NCBI GenBank assembly: GCA_020631735.1
Contig: CM036159.1
Span: 96,774,701-96,838,700 of the forward strand
Direction: 5' to 3'
DNA length: 64,000 nucleotides
From: Saccharum officinarum
Lineage: Eukaryota > Streptophyta > Magnoliopsida > Poales > Poaceae
Under the pieces are notes generated by a model that was not told the DNA's origin, ran no database searches, and was given only the letters and a program-made list of their open reading frames with translations. Shown here piece after piece: positions 37,701-50,159 of this stretch. Each line of letters starts with the position of its first letter. The stretch's first letter is position 1. Both the position numbers and the translations under genes were made by a program.

Positions 37701-38970
37701 CTACCCACTGGCAAGAGCAAAAGGACTAAGTAACTCCGAGCTGGCGAACGAAGGGCGGAAGGTGCGGTGGTCAAGCGCCTAGCGAGCCGAGCGAGTTCAA
37801 AAGGGGGGCTCCGGTCGGTGGACACGCGAGCACAAGGCGCAAAGGACGAGTCAGAGAAATTGAGGCGCGTCGCACACGACAGCCGCTGCCCAGATCGTCC
37901 GGTGCCCACTAGCGGGGACAGACGAGGCAGAAGACGTCTCCATCGACTGTGGCCGAGTCAAAGCGGCAGAGGCGGCAACAGGATGATACGACGAGGCGGG
38001 CAGCTGCGGCGTCAGCACGCCCCGCGGTCGGTTTGGCCTTAAGTGCAGCACGGCGTCCCCAGAGCTGTCGTGACCAGAGCCGGTACCAGCAGCGTACGCG
38101 TGCACGCGGTGACCGTGCCCACTGGGCCACGCGCCCGAAACAGAGGCATGCACGAATCTTAAAGCGAGTCAAACCGCCACTACGATCCTGATTGAGGGCC
38201 ACTAGAACTCACTTACCTGGAACGATAATCCAGCTGCCTAGCAAGGTCACCCACATGGCCAGAGGTCTACTAGGGAAGAAGATACAAGAACGCCAACGCA
38301 AGCTCGCCACCGGAATGTCAGTTCACGCACCGAGCCAGGAACGCAGTACACAGCGCGTTCTAAGAAGGTTGGGCAATTTTTTAGAGTGGCGAAGCCATGA
38401 CAACCTGACCTACGAACTACACTGTGCCAAAGTACTCGCAAAGGTGCAATTAACGGTGCAAACACCCAAATCTAGTGTTTAGAAATTTATTCACAAATTA
38501 AATGCCAAAACCGCATCGGCAAACGCTTTTTCGGACTTGATCGCTTTCATTCAAGAAGCCGGAAACAACTTCCAGCTTCAGTCCTTGAGCTACCCATATG
38601 CTATTGAATAACATTTGCTTACCGAAACAAAAGTCGCATTTTCATCCACTAGACTTGCACTACAAATTTTCATTATGTGCTACATACAAGTGGTATTTTA
38701 TTTTTGGTTACAAAATTTGTGTTTCGTGTCCGAACAAGTAAAACTACTTACCTTTTTTGGTTTGTTAGAATTTCAATCAAGCGTTTTTAAGCACCGAGGT
38801 AGGAGGACTTGCTTATTTATTTGATTCCTTTTAATCAAAAAAATGAGGCATATACGTTCTGCTTTGTTATCTCATGTGCAGTTCAAGTCTGAAAACCCCA
38901 AAACTTGTTACAATTATTTCTTAGATCCTAAACCGGAGCTAAGCGAGTTCGCAACACCAGGGGTGTTACA
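34715..38970 (-). repeat. Left LTR (element 3-prime LTR), right copy
   Basis: 4,256 bp. It is closer to 17827-22080 than to the other LTR of its own element, as expected if the block was copied after the insertion. Confidence 0.9.
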
Positions 38971-40772
38971 ACCAACCCCCTTAAAAAGAATCTAGTCCCG
39001 AGATTCGGAGCAAGAATCAGAAAAGGGGAAAACACGATTCACTTCTTAGCAGAGATTACAATAGGAGATTACACGACTTCGAAACTAAAACATTCAGGGA
39101 TCTAGAGGCATCACGGCTAAGTACAAACTGATACACTCACTACCCCTCTAGAAATCGACGAAGGCGGGGGCAGTGGAAGAGTAACAGGAAAACGATTATC
39201 CAGAACATGACGTAGGCCCAGCAGATCCAGAAACAAGAGACTGAGAACTCGAACATCACGAACCCTAAAACCTAACTAACTCGAGATGAACTTGAGCTCC
39301 TTTGATGAAACCCGGATCCCTTCTGCTGAGCTACACCAACACCTCAGGCGGGCGACCCTAGATCCGCAAGCAACGGCTGAAACTCGAAGCTCGGCCTCCA
39401 ACTACTTCAGATCTGGAGGTGGAATGGAGGAGAGGCAAACAAGGTGGCATTTTATAGCCTGGTGGGCAGAGGTAGTGGTGCAATGCGCCGGAAGTGGAGG
39501 CGGCATGGAGGAATCACCAGTGGGTCACAAGGTGGGGAACATCGTCGCCATGGTGCGCTCCCTGTGCGAGCTTGAGTGGGGAAAAAGGAGGGGATAGGGT
39601 TCACTCGGCAAGGAGGCGTGCGAACGACGTGCTTACAAGGGAAGAAAAGAGAGGGGGTCCGGTACGGGAACGAGAGCAAGAATCGAGAGCCGGCAAGGGT
39701 GCCGAGGAAAGAGGGGCGTACTGTGCAAGGGGGCGAGGCGAGTGGGCGCCATGCCGCGGCCACACGAGCACGGCACACGTGGGCCCCGCCACCAACGGCA
39801 TCCGCAGAACACGCAGTGACAGCGACCCGGCAAGTGTAGAGCGGTCACCGGGCACAGGGGCAACGTCCCATCGTTGTTCCAATTACTCCAGACCACCAGT
39901 GGCTAACTTCTCCCTATCGCTCTTCTCTTTCTTCTTTTTCCGTTGGAATCCAACTTGCACTAGCCTTTCGTAAAGACTGAGATCAGGACATACGTGCTCC
40001 TTCCAAAAACCCCGTTATCTCAGTCGCAATTATGAGAGCACTACTCCATCAACCCATCGTGGATTTCTCGTTAGAACACTAGGATATTTTACCAAGGAGA
40101 ATGTGGTAGCAAGAGCGGTACTGCAGGGTAACTTAGCAAAAGTGCTCGGTCAACAACCTCGATACCAGCGCGCGCCGAGCGGCACAACCATGTGGTCGCG
40201 ATCCACAAGTGGCCCTCGGTTCCGTCGCAGCACCATAAGCTATTAACCAGGCAACTATTACCAACTTACTCGCAGTAAAGGCAGTGGGGTCATAGACCAC
40301 AGAATTAGAAAAGAATTGCAAAGTAATTCCAAGCAACAAGGGTTCCTTTTCAAAACAAGGAACAAGTAAAATAAATCCCAAGGCAGATTTAATTCAACGG
40401 GATTCAAGTGTTCTACTGGGACATCCACAATTAGTTGATACAATGTCCTTGGTCATTCAAACGCGACTGATCTGCTGTATCTGAAACTGTTCCTCGCGCA
40501 ACCTGCTTGCGGTCATCTTAAGAACCCTAAGCACGTCTACCACGGCCGAAAGGCAACTTGACGTAATCAACACGACAGATAAGCAAACACTCATTCCAAC
40601 GGTCGTACAAGGTGCAACATACAGGCACTCACTCTCTCATACTCGACACATCACTTGCATCCTACGACTAGATGGCCCTAACAGCTGTGGACCAAAGACA
40701 ACAGAAAGATTACAACACTGGAGGATAGTGATGAAAAACACTACCCCTACGGTTACATCTCCCCTAGGACGA

Positions 40773-41165
40773 CTAATCCACTTCGTCAGGGTGAACGACT
40801 ACATTCCCGGGCTCTTGAGGCTCTTCTGCTGCACTGGGCTGTGGATCCGCTTCTTCTCTTGGTAGTGGCTGGATGAGGGGAAGGAAAGGCTCTATCTCTG
40901 AGGCTTCCGTGGGTGGAGGTGCTGGCGGTACCGCAACACCAGTCCTCCTTCTCTCTAGCGGTTGGACAGGGATTCCCTCCAAAATTAAGGGTTCCTGCCT
41001 CTCCATGGCGAGCGTCCTACGCTTGGCCCTTGTGGCAAGATAGGCGTCCTCCAGCTCCTGGGCATGTCGATCTTGGTCCACCTTGATGGCTTCCGCCATG
41101 GCAGCCTCTCGACTCTCAGCGGCTGCTAGGTTGGCATGGGCTTCAGCAAGCTGCACTTCGAGCAT
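40773..41165 (-). CDS. Coiled-coil part of the gag-like protein (right copy)
   Basis: 130 codons, differing from 23883-24275 by a few residues (for example Thr for Met in the basic segment and Pro for Leu near the acidic tail). Same coiled-coil and proline-rich layout, and no known enzymatic domain. Confidence 0.5.
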   Translation of the reverse strand: MLEVQLAEAHANLAAAESREAAMAEAIKVDQDRHAQELEDAYLATRAKRRTLAMERQEPLILEGIPVQPLERRRTGVAVPPAPPPTEASEIEPFLPLIQPLPREEADPQPSAAEEPQEPGNVVVHPDEVD

Positions 41166-41306
41166 CCAGGAGAAAATCTTGGCTTCCTCAGCATGGCGGA
41201 GCTAGGATGACGGAACAGATTCTTTGACCGCGTCAGCATGGTCAGCAGACACTCGTACTCATTGCGTAGAACCGAGCTTCGCTCGTAAGTCGTCGACGTT
41301 TCATCC

Positions 41307-41795
41307 TTAGCGGAGACACTCTCTCAGCTCCAAGGCTTGCCGGTCGTACTGCTCATCTAGGGCAAGCAAGTATGAGGTCAGGTGCACCACGGTCGGGTTG
41401 TCCTCTTGCACGTCTGGACCTTGCAAAGCCTCCATGCGAGCCCTCCATACCCACCGATTCTTGTCCCAAGGGGGAAAGAACTGCATGGGAGTACGAGCAA
41501 TGGGCCCTTCATAGATCTGGCAGAGATGCCGCAGGGCTTTGCGGGCCGCAACTTGGTAGGTGTCGCCGAAGCGAAACCCGGTTGCGGTCACATTCCAGGC
41601 TTCAGTGACATCGGGAAACTCCTCACTCTTGCCAATGTAGACGGTGACCTTACATCGCTCCGTGTCATGCTTCATGTACTCACAACCCTCATACTCGGGA
41701 CGCTCCCGAACGCCGAGCTTTTGCAGGGTGACATACAGGATTTTGGAAAAACCCTCGGTGTTCAGGCAGTAGCTGCTAACCCAGACTCCTGCCAT
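41307..41795 (-). CDS. Gag-like protein, N-terminal part (right copy)
   Basis: 162 codons, starting MAGVWVSSYCLNTEGFSKIL as in the left copy, with two or so substitutions (Val for Ala near residue 22, Trp for Arg near 113). It ends at the same LELRECLR, next to a divergent block. Its duplicated fragment is at 42689-42889. Confidence 0.6.
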   Translation of the reverse strand: MAGVWVSSYCLNTEGFSKILYVTLQKLGVRERPEYEGCEYMKHDTERCKVTVYIGKSEEFPDVTEAWNVTATGFRFGDTYQVAARKALRHLCQIYEGPIARTPMQFFPPWDKNRWVWRARMEALQGPDVQEDNPTVVHLTSYLLALDEQYDRQALELRECLR

Positions 41796-43622
41796 CCTTG
41801 GTGGGTGATGAGTGGTGGTTGCAAGGAAGGCTTGAGCGAGAACTTACTCAAGAGAAAGGGCTAAATGAGCTAGGATGCACCGAATGATGGTTCCCAATGG
41901 CTAGGCTTGCCCTTAAATAAGACAGAGCGACCAGTGGTTCTGTCAGAGTCCACCGGCGAGCCATGCACGGGGCCAGTAAACGTGAACAGCAAGATCTTCA
42001 CATGCGCACGACGAGCGGTGACCGAGGTCATAAAGAGTTAGTACGACTGTAAGACAGAGGTTTGACAAGAGCGCAGAAAGGGTACGACAATGTATGGGCC
42101 AGACAGGCGTGAACCAACAGGCGTGCGCGACGCACGAGACTACAGTACCATCATGGCTTCACGAACAAAGGCTGATCGACCTCAACAACTATTGCACGAC
42201 AGGGTAAGCATGAATGCACGTCCTATCTGTCCTCACACTGTTACCGACATATAGGGCAACCGCTCTCAGAGTTTTGGCACATCATGCTCTCCCTGAAGCT
42301 AGTCGATGCTAGCGAACTAGTCTAGGGGTCAGGGTACCTGTAGAAAACTGGATTAAGCCTAACTAGGTCAGTAGGGTGCCATCTATCCTAGATACATAAC
42401 CATAGTAATGGGCTACTTATTTAACTTCGCATGCAGTCATCCTAACTTTTTAAAAATAATTTATTATCAAATTTTAATTTAGAAAGGGTTTCGAAGCTTT
42501 ATTGTCTCATTTATGCTCTGATACCACCTGTGGCAGAATCTCCTAATCTAATGCCCTCCCAAGAGTACTTGTCTTCCATTATACACTAAGTACCCAAGGG
42601 AGAACACTAAACTAAGTAACTCCGTCGAGCACACCGCAAGGGAGAACTCGAAACACTAAACTAAGCGAAACCCGGTTGCGGTCACATTCTAGGCTTCAGT
42701 GACATCGGGAAACTCCTCACTCTTGCCAATGTAGACGGTGACCTTACATCGCTCCATGTCATGCTTCATGTACTCACGACCCTCATACTCGAGACGCTCC
42801 CGAACACCGAGCTTTTGCAGGGTGGCATACAGGATTTTGGGAAAACCCTCGGTGTTCAGGCAGTAGCTGCTAACCCAGACTCCTGCCATCCTTGGTGGGT
42901 GATGAGTGGTGGTTGAAAGGAAGGCTTGAGCGAGAACTTACTCAAGAGAAAAGGCTAAATGAGCTAGGATGCACCGAATGATGGTTCCCAATGGCTAGGC
43001 TTGCCCTTAAATAAGACAGAGCGACCAGTGGTTCTGTCAGAGTCCACCCGCGAGCCATGCATGAGGCCAGTAAACGTGAACAGCAAGATCTTCACATGCG
43101 CACGATGAGCGGTGACCGAGGTTATAAAAAGTTAGTACGACTGTAAGACAGAGGTTTGACAAGAGCGCAGAAAGGGTACGGCAATGTATGGGCCAGACAG
43201 GCGTGAACCAACAGGCGTGCGCGACGCACGAGACTACAGTACCATCGTGGCTTCACGAACAAAGGCTGATCGACCTCAACAACTATTGCACGACAGGGTA
43301 AGCATGAATGCACGTCCTATCCGTCCTCACACTGTTACCGACATATAGGGCAACCGCTCTCAGAGTTTTGGCACATCGTGCTCTCCCTGAAGCTAGTCGA
43401 TGCTAGCGAACTAGTCTCGGGGTTAGGGTACCTGCAGAAAACTGGATTAAGCCTAACTAGGTCAGTAGGGTGCCATCTATCCTAGATACATAACCATAGT
43501 AATGGGCTACTTATTTAACTTCGCATGCAGTCGTCCTAACTTTTTAAAAAGAATTTGTTGTCAAATTTTAATTTAGAAAGGGTTTCGAAGCTTTATTGTC
43601 TCATTTATGCTCTGATACCACC

Positions 43623-46600
43623 TGTGGTAGAATCTCCTAATCTAATGCCCTCCCAAGAGTACTTGTCTTCCATTAGACACTAAGTACCCAAGGGAGAACA
43701 CTAAACTAAGTAACTCCGTTGAGCACACCGCAAGAGAGAACTCGAAGATCCATATTTTTACATTAGGATCACAAATGAGAGAGTAAAGCTTACAACATCC
43801 TTACCATTTCTTATATCCCTTTTAGTACAACATTAGAGTAATTTACTATGTAGATATAACAGCGGAATATAAAACATTATCAGAGTTCAGCAGAAATGAA
43901 ACCATTTAATGACAAGTTAAACATTAACATGAAGGACGTTTAAATGCGTGAAATGGTAACAGATTAATAGGATTTTCCTTGTAAAACTTTTGGTGAGAGT
44001 TTCAATAAATAAACTCTACTCCGCATCGCAAAGGAAATCCTCGCTGAGCCCACCACGGGGTTTCCACACATAAGTGTCAGCTTATCAGCACCTGTCACCT
44101 GCAACAGGGTAGAACAAACCCTGAGTACTCAATTGTACTCCGCAAAACTTACCCGTCAGGAGGAAGTAAAAAGACTCCAAGGATTATACAAGGCTTTCTG
44201 GCTTGTGGGTTCTTGTTTGCGAGAAGCAGCGCTAAGAGTGTGTCCTTAATTTTTTACTTTTAAAAGCCGTATTTTGTTTCTTATCCATCCTTCTATATAA
44301 GCACCTAGGCTATAATCAAGCAAGGGTTGAGCAAAAGGAACCATTTCTTCGTCTTTCAACTGCCAGTTCTTACTACGATGCCAGAGCGTAGTCAAGCCGT
44401 ACCGTCACGCAGAAACGGCGATTCGCGAATCAATGTGCCCAGCTGGGTACCCCGAAAAACACATGCCTCGCTTGTACCCCAGGCACAAGCAAGACCAACC
44501 CGTTCCCCTCCTGTCACGGGTTTCCAGGTCCCCGTCCAAACTTGGACTCCTAGCTCCCGTACTTGAGGCCCAGCCTCAATACGGTGCTAAGACCTCCACC
44601 TATCCCTGCCTCTAATCAGTCGGTCCGGAAAGAGCCAGAGCCCATGACAAGAGAGTAACAAGTCTTCCTAACCCCCATCCGCTAGTATATGCTCGGGATA
44701 AGAAGATCTGTGACTTGACCAGGGTCCAATGCAACGAACGGTCCTTAATTGACATAGGCGGAACAAATGCAACCAGAGCCCCGCTCTGTTGCCCAACCAG
44801 GTCCAAGTCCATCCAACCTGTTCCTCCCGGTTTCCAATTATCCATATACATTTATATTCCATGAGATGGCAACATGATAATAGTAACAATAAGATATTCC
44901 TATCTCTCGTGAGCGACAGGAAATCACTCGACTTCTACCGGAATCCTGTAGCATAGCAATCTACACGATCCTGTCATACTAGTAAGACTCATGGGATCAG
45001 GATATATATATATGCAAGTGAGTTTCATTCAACTCCTTTAAACTTAATGCACAAGCATAAAATAAAGTGCAGAATAATAGGGGTTATGCACCGGGGCTTG
45101 CCTGGGAAGAATATAACCAAGGTTAGCATTTCAACGCGATGATACGATCATCAAGACACCACCTTTCTGTCTCCCCAGCTGACTCCACGATCCATCGTCA
45201 CCCCTATAATGATATATGCAGATGCAACGTAGAGACGTGAATAATTGATGGAAATCGCAACGCTTAAAGTACAAAGCGGTCCTCTCAAGCTAACGAGCTA
45301 GCCCTAATGGCTAACGTACTAGCCTGGCAACCCCGTCGACGAGTATAGCGTCATATCCCGACACTTGTTTTAGTTACTCGAACCCAATACATTACTTTAA
45401 CCATTTTATCGATTCAATAGATATCTAAACTAGGACTCATTAGCTACCCTAGCAGACTAATTATTTTGGAGCTATAAAATTTACAGCGAGCAGATAATGA
45501 TATTAGGAGTTTACTGTAAAATTTTTAGAGTCAACACTTTTATCATTTTCTTACAAAAATTCTCACAAGTTTATTCTTAGCAATATTAAGCATTTTAGAA
45601 CAATTAGCGAACTCCAACAAAAAATTATACAACTATGTGGACAAAAGCATACTAACAGTTAGAGCATGATTTTAGGAACCTACCAAAATTGGTTTCATAA
45701 TTTTTGGATTACTACACATTTAGATCTTGAATTTACAAGTTTAGTTTAGAAACTAAATGAAGAAATTGCTTTAGAAAATGAAACGGGCTGTCGGCGGCGA
45801 TCTAGCCCAGCAGCACCCCACGGCCCGTGCGGGCAAAGCCGCGCGCCCAGCAGGCCGGCCCAACAGCGGAGAGCCCACGCTAGCGCCCGCTCTTATGCAG
45901 AAGAGTACCCGGTTCATTAAGTTATTACACCGCACCCATGCTTACTGTTCCAACAGAGGATGACTTTGCACCGAGCACCCCCAACTAACCCGTCTTCACA
46001 ACGGTCGGGTCCCCGACGTGCCGGTGCGCGACGGCGCGGCTCCGGCCGGCGCTCGGCTGCTACGCCGATCACCAGGGATCCATGCTGGCCTAGCTAAGGG
46101 GCCGACCACCGTCTACGAGCCAGACGACGGCGAATGGAAGCGGTGGAGCACAGGGAGACGCCCTAGGGTTAACTACCGCGGCAGGCGGTGGTATACGGTG
46201 ATGGTGCGGCCGTTCCGGTGGACCTACACGCTCCCGGAAGGTGAGAGGTGGCGAGATAGCATCGGGGACTCACCGCGGTTCTTGCTACAGAGACGGTTGG
46301 AGCGAGGGACGGTCGAGGCGGTCCGGCCATGTGCGAGCGAGCGGTGCGGCGACGCTCCATGGCTGGCACCGACGCGTCATCTCGCCCCGGCTGCGTCCTA
46401 GGCAACGCTAAGGTGAGCACCACAAAGACGAAGTCAAGATGAGCTCGAGGTCAAAATCAATCGAACCAAACTCAAGCGTAGAGACCTACCCCAAAAATTT
46501 GCTCTGCTACGGCGACAAGGTGACCGGCGGCCCAAAACTCCCGAAATTGGCCACCCATGGACACAGGCTGCGCCTGACGCAAACGGGGCGTCCAGATAAC

Positions 46601-47876
46601 TTCCTAGTCTACCCACTGGCAAGAGTAAAAGGACTAAGTAACTCTGAGCTGGCGAACGAAGGGCGGAAGGTGCGGTGGTCAAGCGCCTGGCGAGCCGAGC
46701 GAGTTCAAAGGGGGGCTCCGGTCGGTGGACACACGAGCACAAGGTGCAAAGGACGAGTCAGAGAAATTGAGGCGTGTCGCACACGACAGCCGCTGCCCAG
46801 ATCGTCCGGTGCCCACTAGCGGGGACAGACAAGGCAGAAGACGTCTCCATCGACTGTGGCCGAGTCAAAGCGGCAGAGGCGGCAACAGGACGATACGACG
46901 AGGCGGGCAGTTGCGGCGTCAGCACGCCCCGTGGTCGGTTTGGCCTTAAGCGCAGCACGACGTCCCCAGAGCTGTCGTGACCAGAGCCGGTACCAGCAGC
47001 GTACGCGTGCACACGGTGACCGCGCCCACTGGGCCACGCGCCCGAAACAGAGGCATGCACGAATCTTAAAGCGAGTCAAACTACCACTACGATCCTGATT
47101 GAGGGCCACTAGAACTCACTTACCTGGAACGATAATCCAGCTGCCTAGCAAGGTCACCCACATGGCCAGAGGTCTACTAGGGAAGAAGATACAAGAACGC
47201 CAACGCAAGCTCGCCACCGGAATGTCAGTTCACGCACCGAGCCAGGAACGCGGTACACAGCGCGTTCTAAGAAGGTTGGGCAATTTTTTAGAGTGGCGAA
47301 GCCATGACAACCCGACCTACGAACTACACTGTGCCAAAGTACTCGCAAAGGTGCAATTAACGGTGCAAACACCCAAATCTAGTGTTTAGAAATTTATTCA
47401 CAAATTAAATGCCAAAACCGCATCGGCAAACGCTTTTTCGGACTTGATCGCTTTCATTCAAGAAGCCGGAAACAACTTCCAGCTTCAGTCCTTGAGCTAC
47501 CCATATGCTATTGAATAACATTTGCTTACCGAAACAAAAGTCGCATTTTCATCCACTAGACTTGCACTACAAATTTTCATTATGTGCTACATACAAGTGG
47601 TATTTTATTTTTGGTTACAAAATTTGTGTTTCGTGTCCGAACAAGTAAAACTACTTACCTTTTTTGGTTTGTTAGAATTTCAATCAAGCGTTTTTAAGCA
47701 CCGAGGTAGGAGGACTTGCTTATTTATTTGATTCCTTTTAATAAAAAAATGAGGCATATACGTTCTGCTTTGTTATCTCATGTGCAGTTCAAGTCTAAAA
47801 ACCCCAAAACTTGTTACAATTATTTCTTAGATCCTAAACCGGTGCTAAGCGAGTTCGCAACGCCAGAGGTGTTACA
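43623..47876 (-). repeat. Right LTR (element 5-prime LTR), right copy
   Basis: 4,254 bp, counterpart of 26720-30972. The primer-binding site lies just left of it (about 43609-43620). Confidence 0.9.
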
Positions 47877-48751
47877 ATGTTAACTGACCAGCTCTTACTG
47901 TGAGGAGTTATGGAGTTTCACAGGTTTGGAGATGCAGTTGGCTACATGATGGCAGAGGCTGCATCTCATTGGCCAGCTGAAATTCGGAGATGGTAATAGT
48001 ACAAAGGATGTGTCTGCCAAATGGTCAGTAGGAGGCCAACTCAAATGTCTGTTGTGCTGAATTTTACTTTGATACAATAGCACATAACTACAATTCATAA
48101 AAAACTGTAATATGAAGTAAAATACTGAGGTCGTGCTGAATGGAACTGAGGTCCCGCACACTGGTTGGTCTGTTGTGCTGTTTACCTAAAAAATGGAACC
48201 AAGCTACAGCTGCAGAAAAGTGATAGTAGGTGAAATGAAAATTCAGATCAAAGGCACAGCTGTAGAAGATGACACTAAACAGCAAGAGCAAACAACAGTG
48301 ATGGGCTGGGCATGACATTATTGTTGGAATACTACTCCAATCTTCAAAGATAAGTGAGGCCATGGAATATGCTCCATGTGATCGGTGTGGACAAATGAGT
48401 AATGATATAACAATTATCAGACTATATATCAAAGCTAGAAGGGAATACAAAAATAAAAAAAAGTGAGAAGGGATTGATTTGCCTATGACCTGAACACACA
48501 AAAGTTAATTAAACTTCACCCCAGTGGTTGTAGTCAGTGTTCCCACGGCAACCTTTCCCTGCAGCACAACCACCAAACAAATCTGTCCTTTTATTTTGTA
48601 TAAAGAAAAATCAGTAGGTAACATGTTTTTCGTTCTTGCATAAAGAGTACCTTATGAGAAAGACACAACTTGCTGCTAGTTAACTCCTAAGAAAAACAGT
48701 GAAAGTTAGCAGCTGCAAGGTTAACACATTTCCGTTAAGTTCAAATAGGAG

Positions 48752-49590
48752 CCCTGTGTCGAGTGGCAGTGCAAAGAAACATATGCAATAACTGAATCAC
48801 TCAATTTAGCAAGCATATGAGAAGAAAAGGGCTACTGGAACTATATAACAGGGCCAAAATTATATAATAGCTAAAAGATCATTGTTTTAAATGGTTGCAC
48901 ATTGTTGTCGGCATTAGCACACTGCTTTAGATGGTTTCAAATGCCTTACCAAGCAGAGCAAGCAAGTTGCATTAACATGACATTACTTTTGTCTAGTTGG
49001 ACACTGAGTTCACCATCAAACTCGCCAAATCAGCTTATTTCTGAATTTTATTTGAATGACCTCTAATCTGAATTTTCTTTAAGCAAGGCAACAATTACGA
49101 AATTATTGATGTTAGTGATTAATTTATGCAGATTTGTATGGTCAATACATGAAGAATATGACTTCTTAGATCAATGCAGGCTGCCAAAAGAAGATGGTAA
49201 ATACTGAACAATAAATGAATAAGCATTCACAGTGGACACTGAGCAAATTTGATTACTTGTTAGCAAGAGCAAATTTCATTCTCAAATTTTCAGGTCTGAG
49301 GACAAAGTAGGTTGGAGTCGACTTGCGTCATGCACAGCAGCCAGACTGCAGGAGTCAAGTCGCTTCTGGCCACTCATCCGGCGTCGAGCAGCGGAGGTGA
49401 GTTGCGACTTGGGGTGAGCAGCAGTACGCCAAGGGAGTCGCGGTGGGGCAGCTGAGGGAGGGAGCCTGGTCCCACCTGTCGGCGCGGGGTGAATGTGGAC
49501 CAAATTGACTCGCGAGGTTGAGGGAGTGGAGTTGGGGGAGGCGTGGGAGTCGGAGGCACGTTGATTTGACTGTCCACTTTCATCTTTTTA
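48752..49590. other. Helitron 5-prime interior, unique to the right copy
   Basis: No gene recognised. The last 300 bp are GC-rich (about 49300-49560) and could be a captured exon or leader fragment, but no protein family is identifiable. Confidence 0.4.
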
Positions 49591-49806
49591 CGAGTAGAGA
49601 TAGAAACGTATCGTCAGTGCTTGAGAAGGTCATAGGGCATTACGAACGAAATAAGAACATGTTTGCTAGCAAGGCGGCCTTTTGTTTGGCAGTTTTTTTT
49701 ACCCTGTTTAATTAATCGTCTGATGGAGCTGGATCAAATATGCTACTTTTGAACTCGGATTCATGCATTTAATTAACCGCAGGTTTTTAACTGTTACGTT
49801 ACATAG

Positions 49807-50048
49807 GGTGTGTTCACTTCGCGAAAAGTAGGTGAAAAGTTACTGTAGCATCTTTCGTTGTTATTTGGCAAAATTTGTCCAATCATGGACTAACTAGGCT
49901 TAAAAGATTCGTCCCGACATTTACAGACAAACTATGCAATTAGTTATTTTTTTTACCTACATTTAATGCTCCATGCATGCGTCGAAAGATTTGATGTGAT
50001 GGGTGGAAGAGGAAATATTTTGGGTTGGGATGGGGAAGTGAACAAGGC
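49807..50048. mobile_element. MITE, GGCCTTGTTCACTTC-type
   Basis: Terminal inverted repeats: left GGTGTGTTCACTTC, right GAAGTGAACAAGGC. The interior carries the core found in two other copies here (GATTCGTC and CATGCATGCGTC words). It is likely hAT-like by resemblance; the target duplication is unclear (CATAG on both sides is suggestive). Confidence 0.65.
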
Positions 50049-50159
50049 CATAGACAATCTAGTATTTCTCGCTCACGGTCCACACATTGTACGAGCTTAG
50101 CTGTTTTTTTAGAATGCCTCCTCGATTGCTCTAGCTACTAGACATGTGTGGCCAATATA

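Larger units (their letters stand above)
34715..47876 (-). mobile_element. Long-LTR, non-autonomous LTR retrotransposon (right copy)
   Basis: 13,162 bp with the same ATGTT target duplication (34710-34714 and 47877-47881). LTRs are 34715-38970 and 43623-47876. The same insertion point in the same Helitron shows it is the same insertion event as 17827-30972, not a second transposition. It has the same gag-like frames and the 1,094-bp internal tandem duplication. Confidence 0.9.
31941..48751. repeat. Right copy of the gap-spanning 16.8 kb duplication
   Basis: Nearly identical to 15055-31840. After 48751 it continues into sequence not present in the left copy. Differences are isolated substitutions, small indels, (AT)n length and one block near 41202-41303 where the two copies differ completely. 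Confidence 0.95.
32723..49600 (-). mobile_element. Helitron, right copy, both ends proposed
   Basis: The 3-prime end on the minus strand is CTAG (plus 32723-32726) after the CCCGT/ACGGG hairpin; the flanking base is T. The proposed 5-prime end is TCTCTACTCG (complement of 49591-49600), matching the plant Helitron start TCTMTAYT, with host A before it (plus T at 49601). The total is 16.9 kb, of which 13.16 kb is the nested retrotransposon, leaving about 3.7 kb. No Rep/helicase is seen. The 3-prime end is well supported; the 5-prime end rests on a 9-base match and insertion context. Confidence 0.5.
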
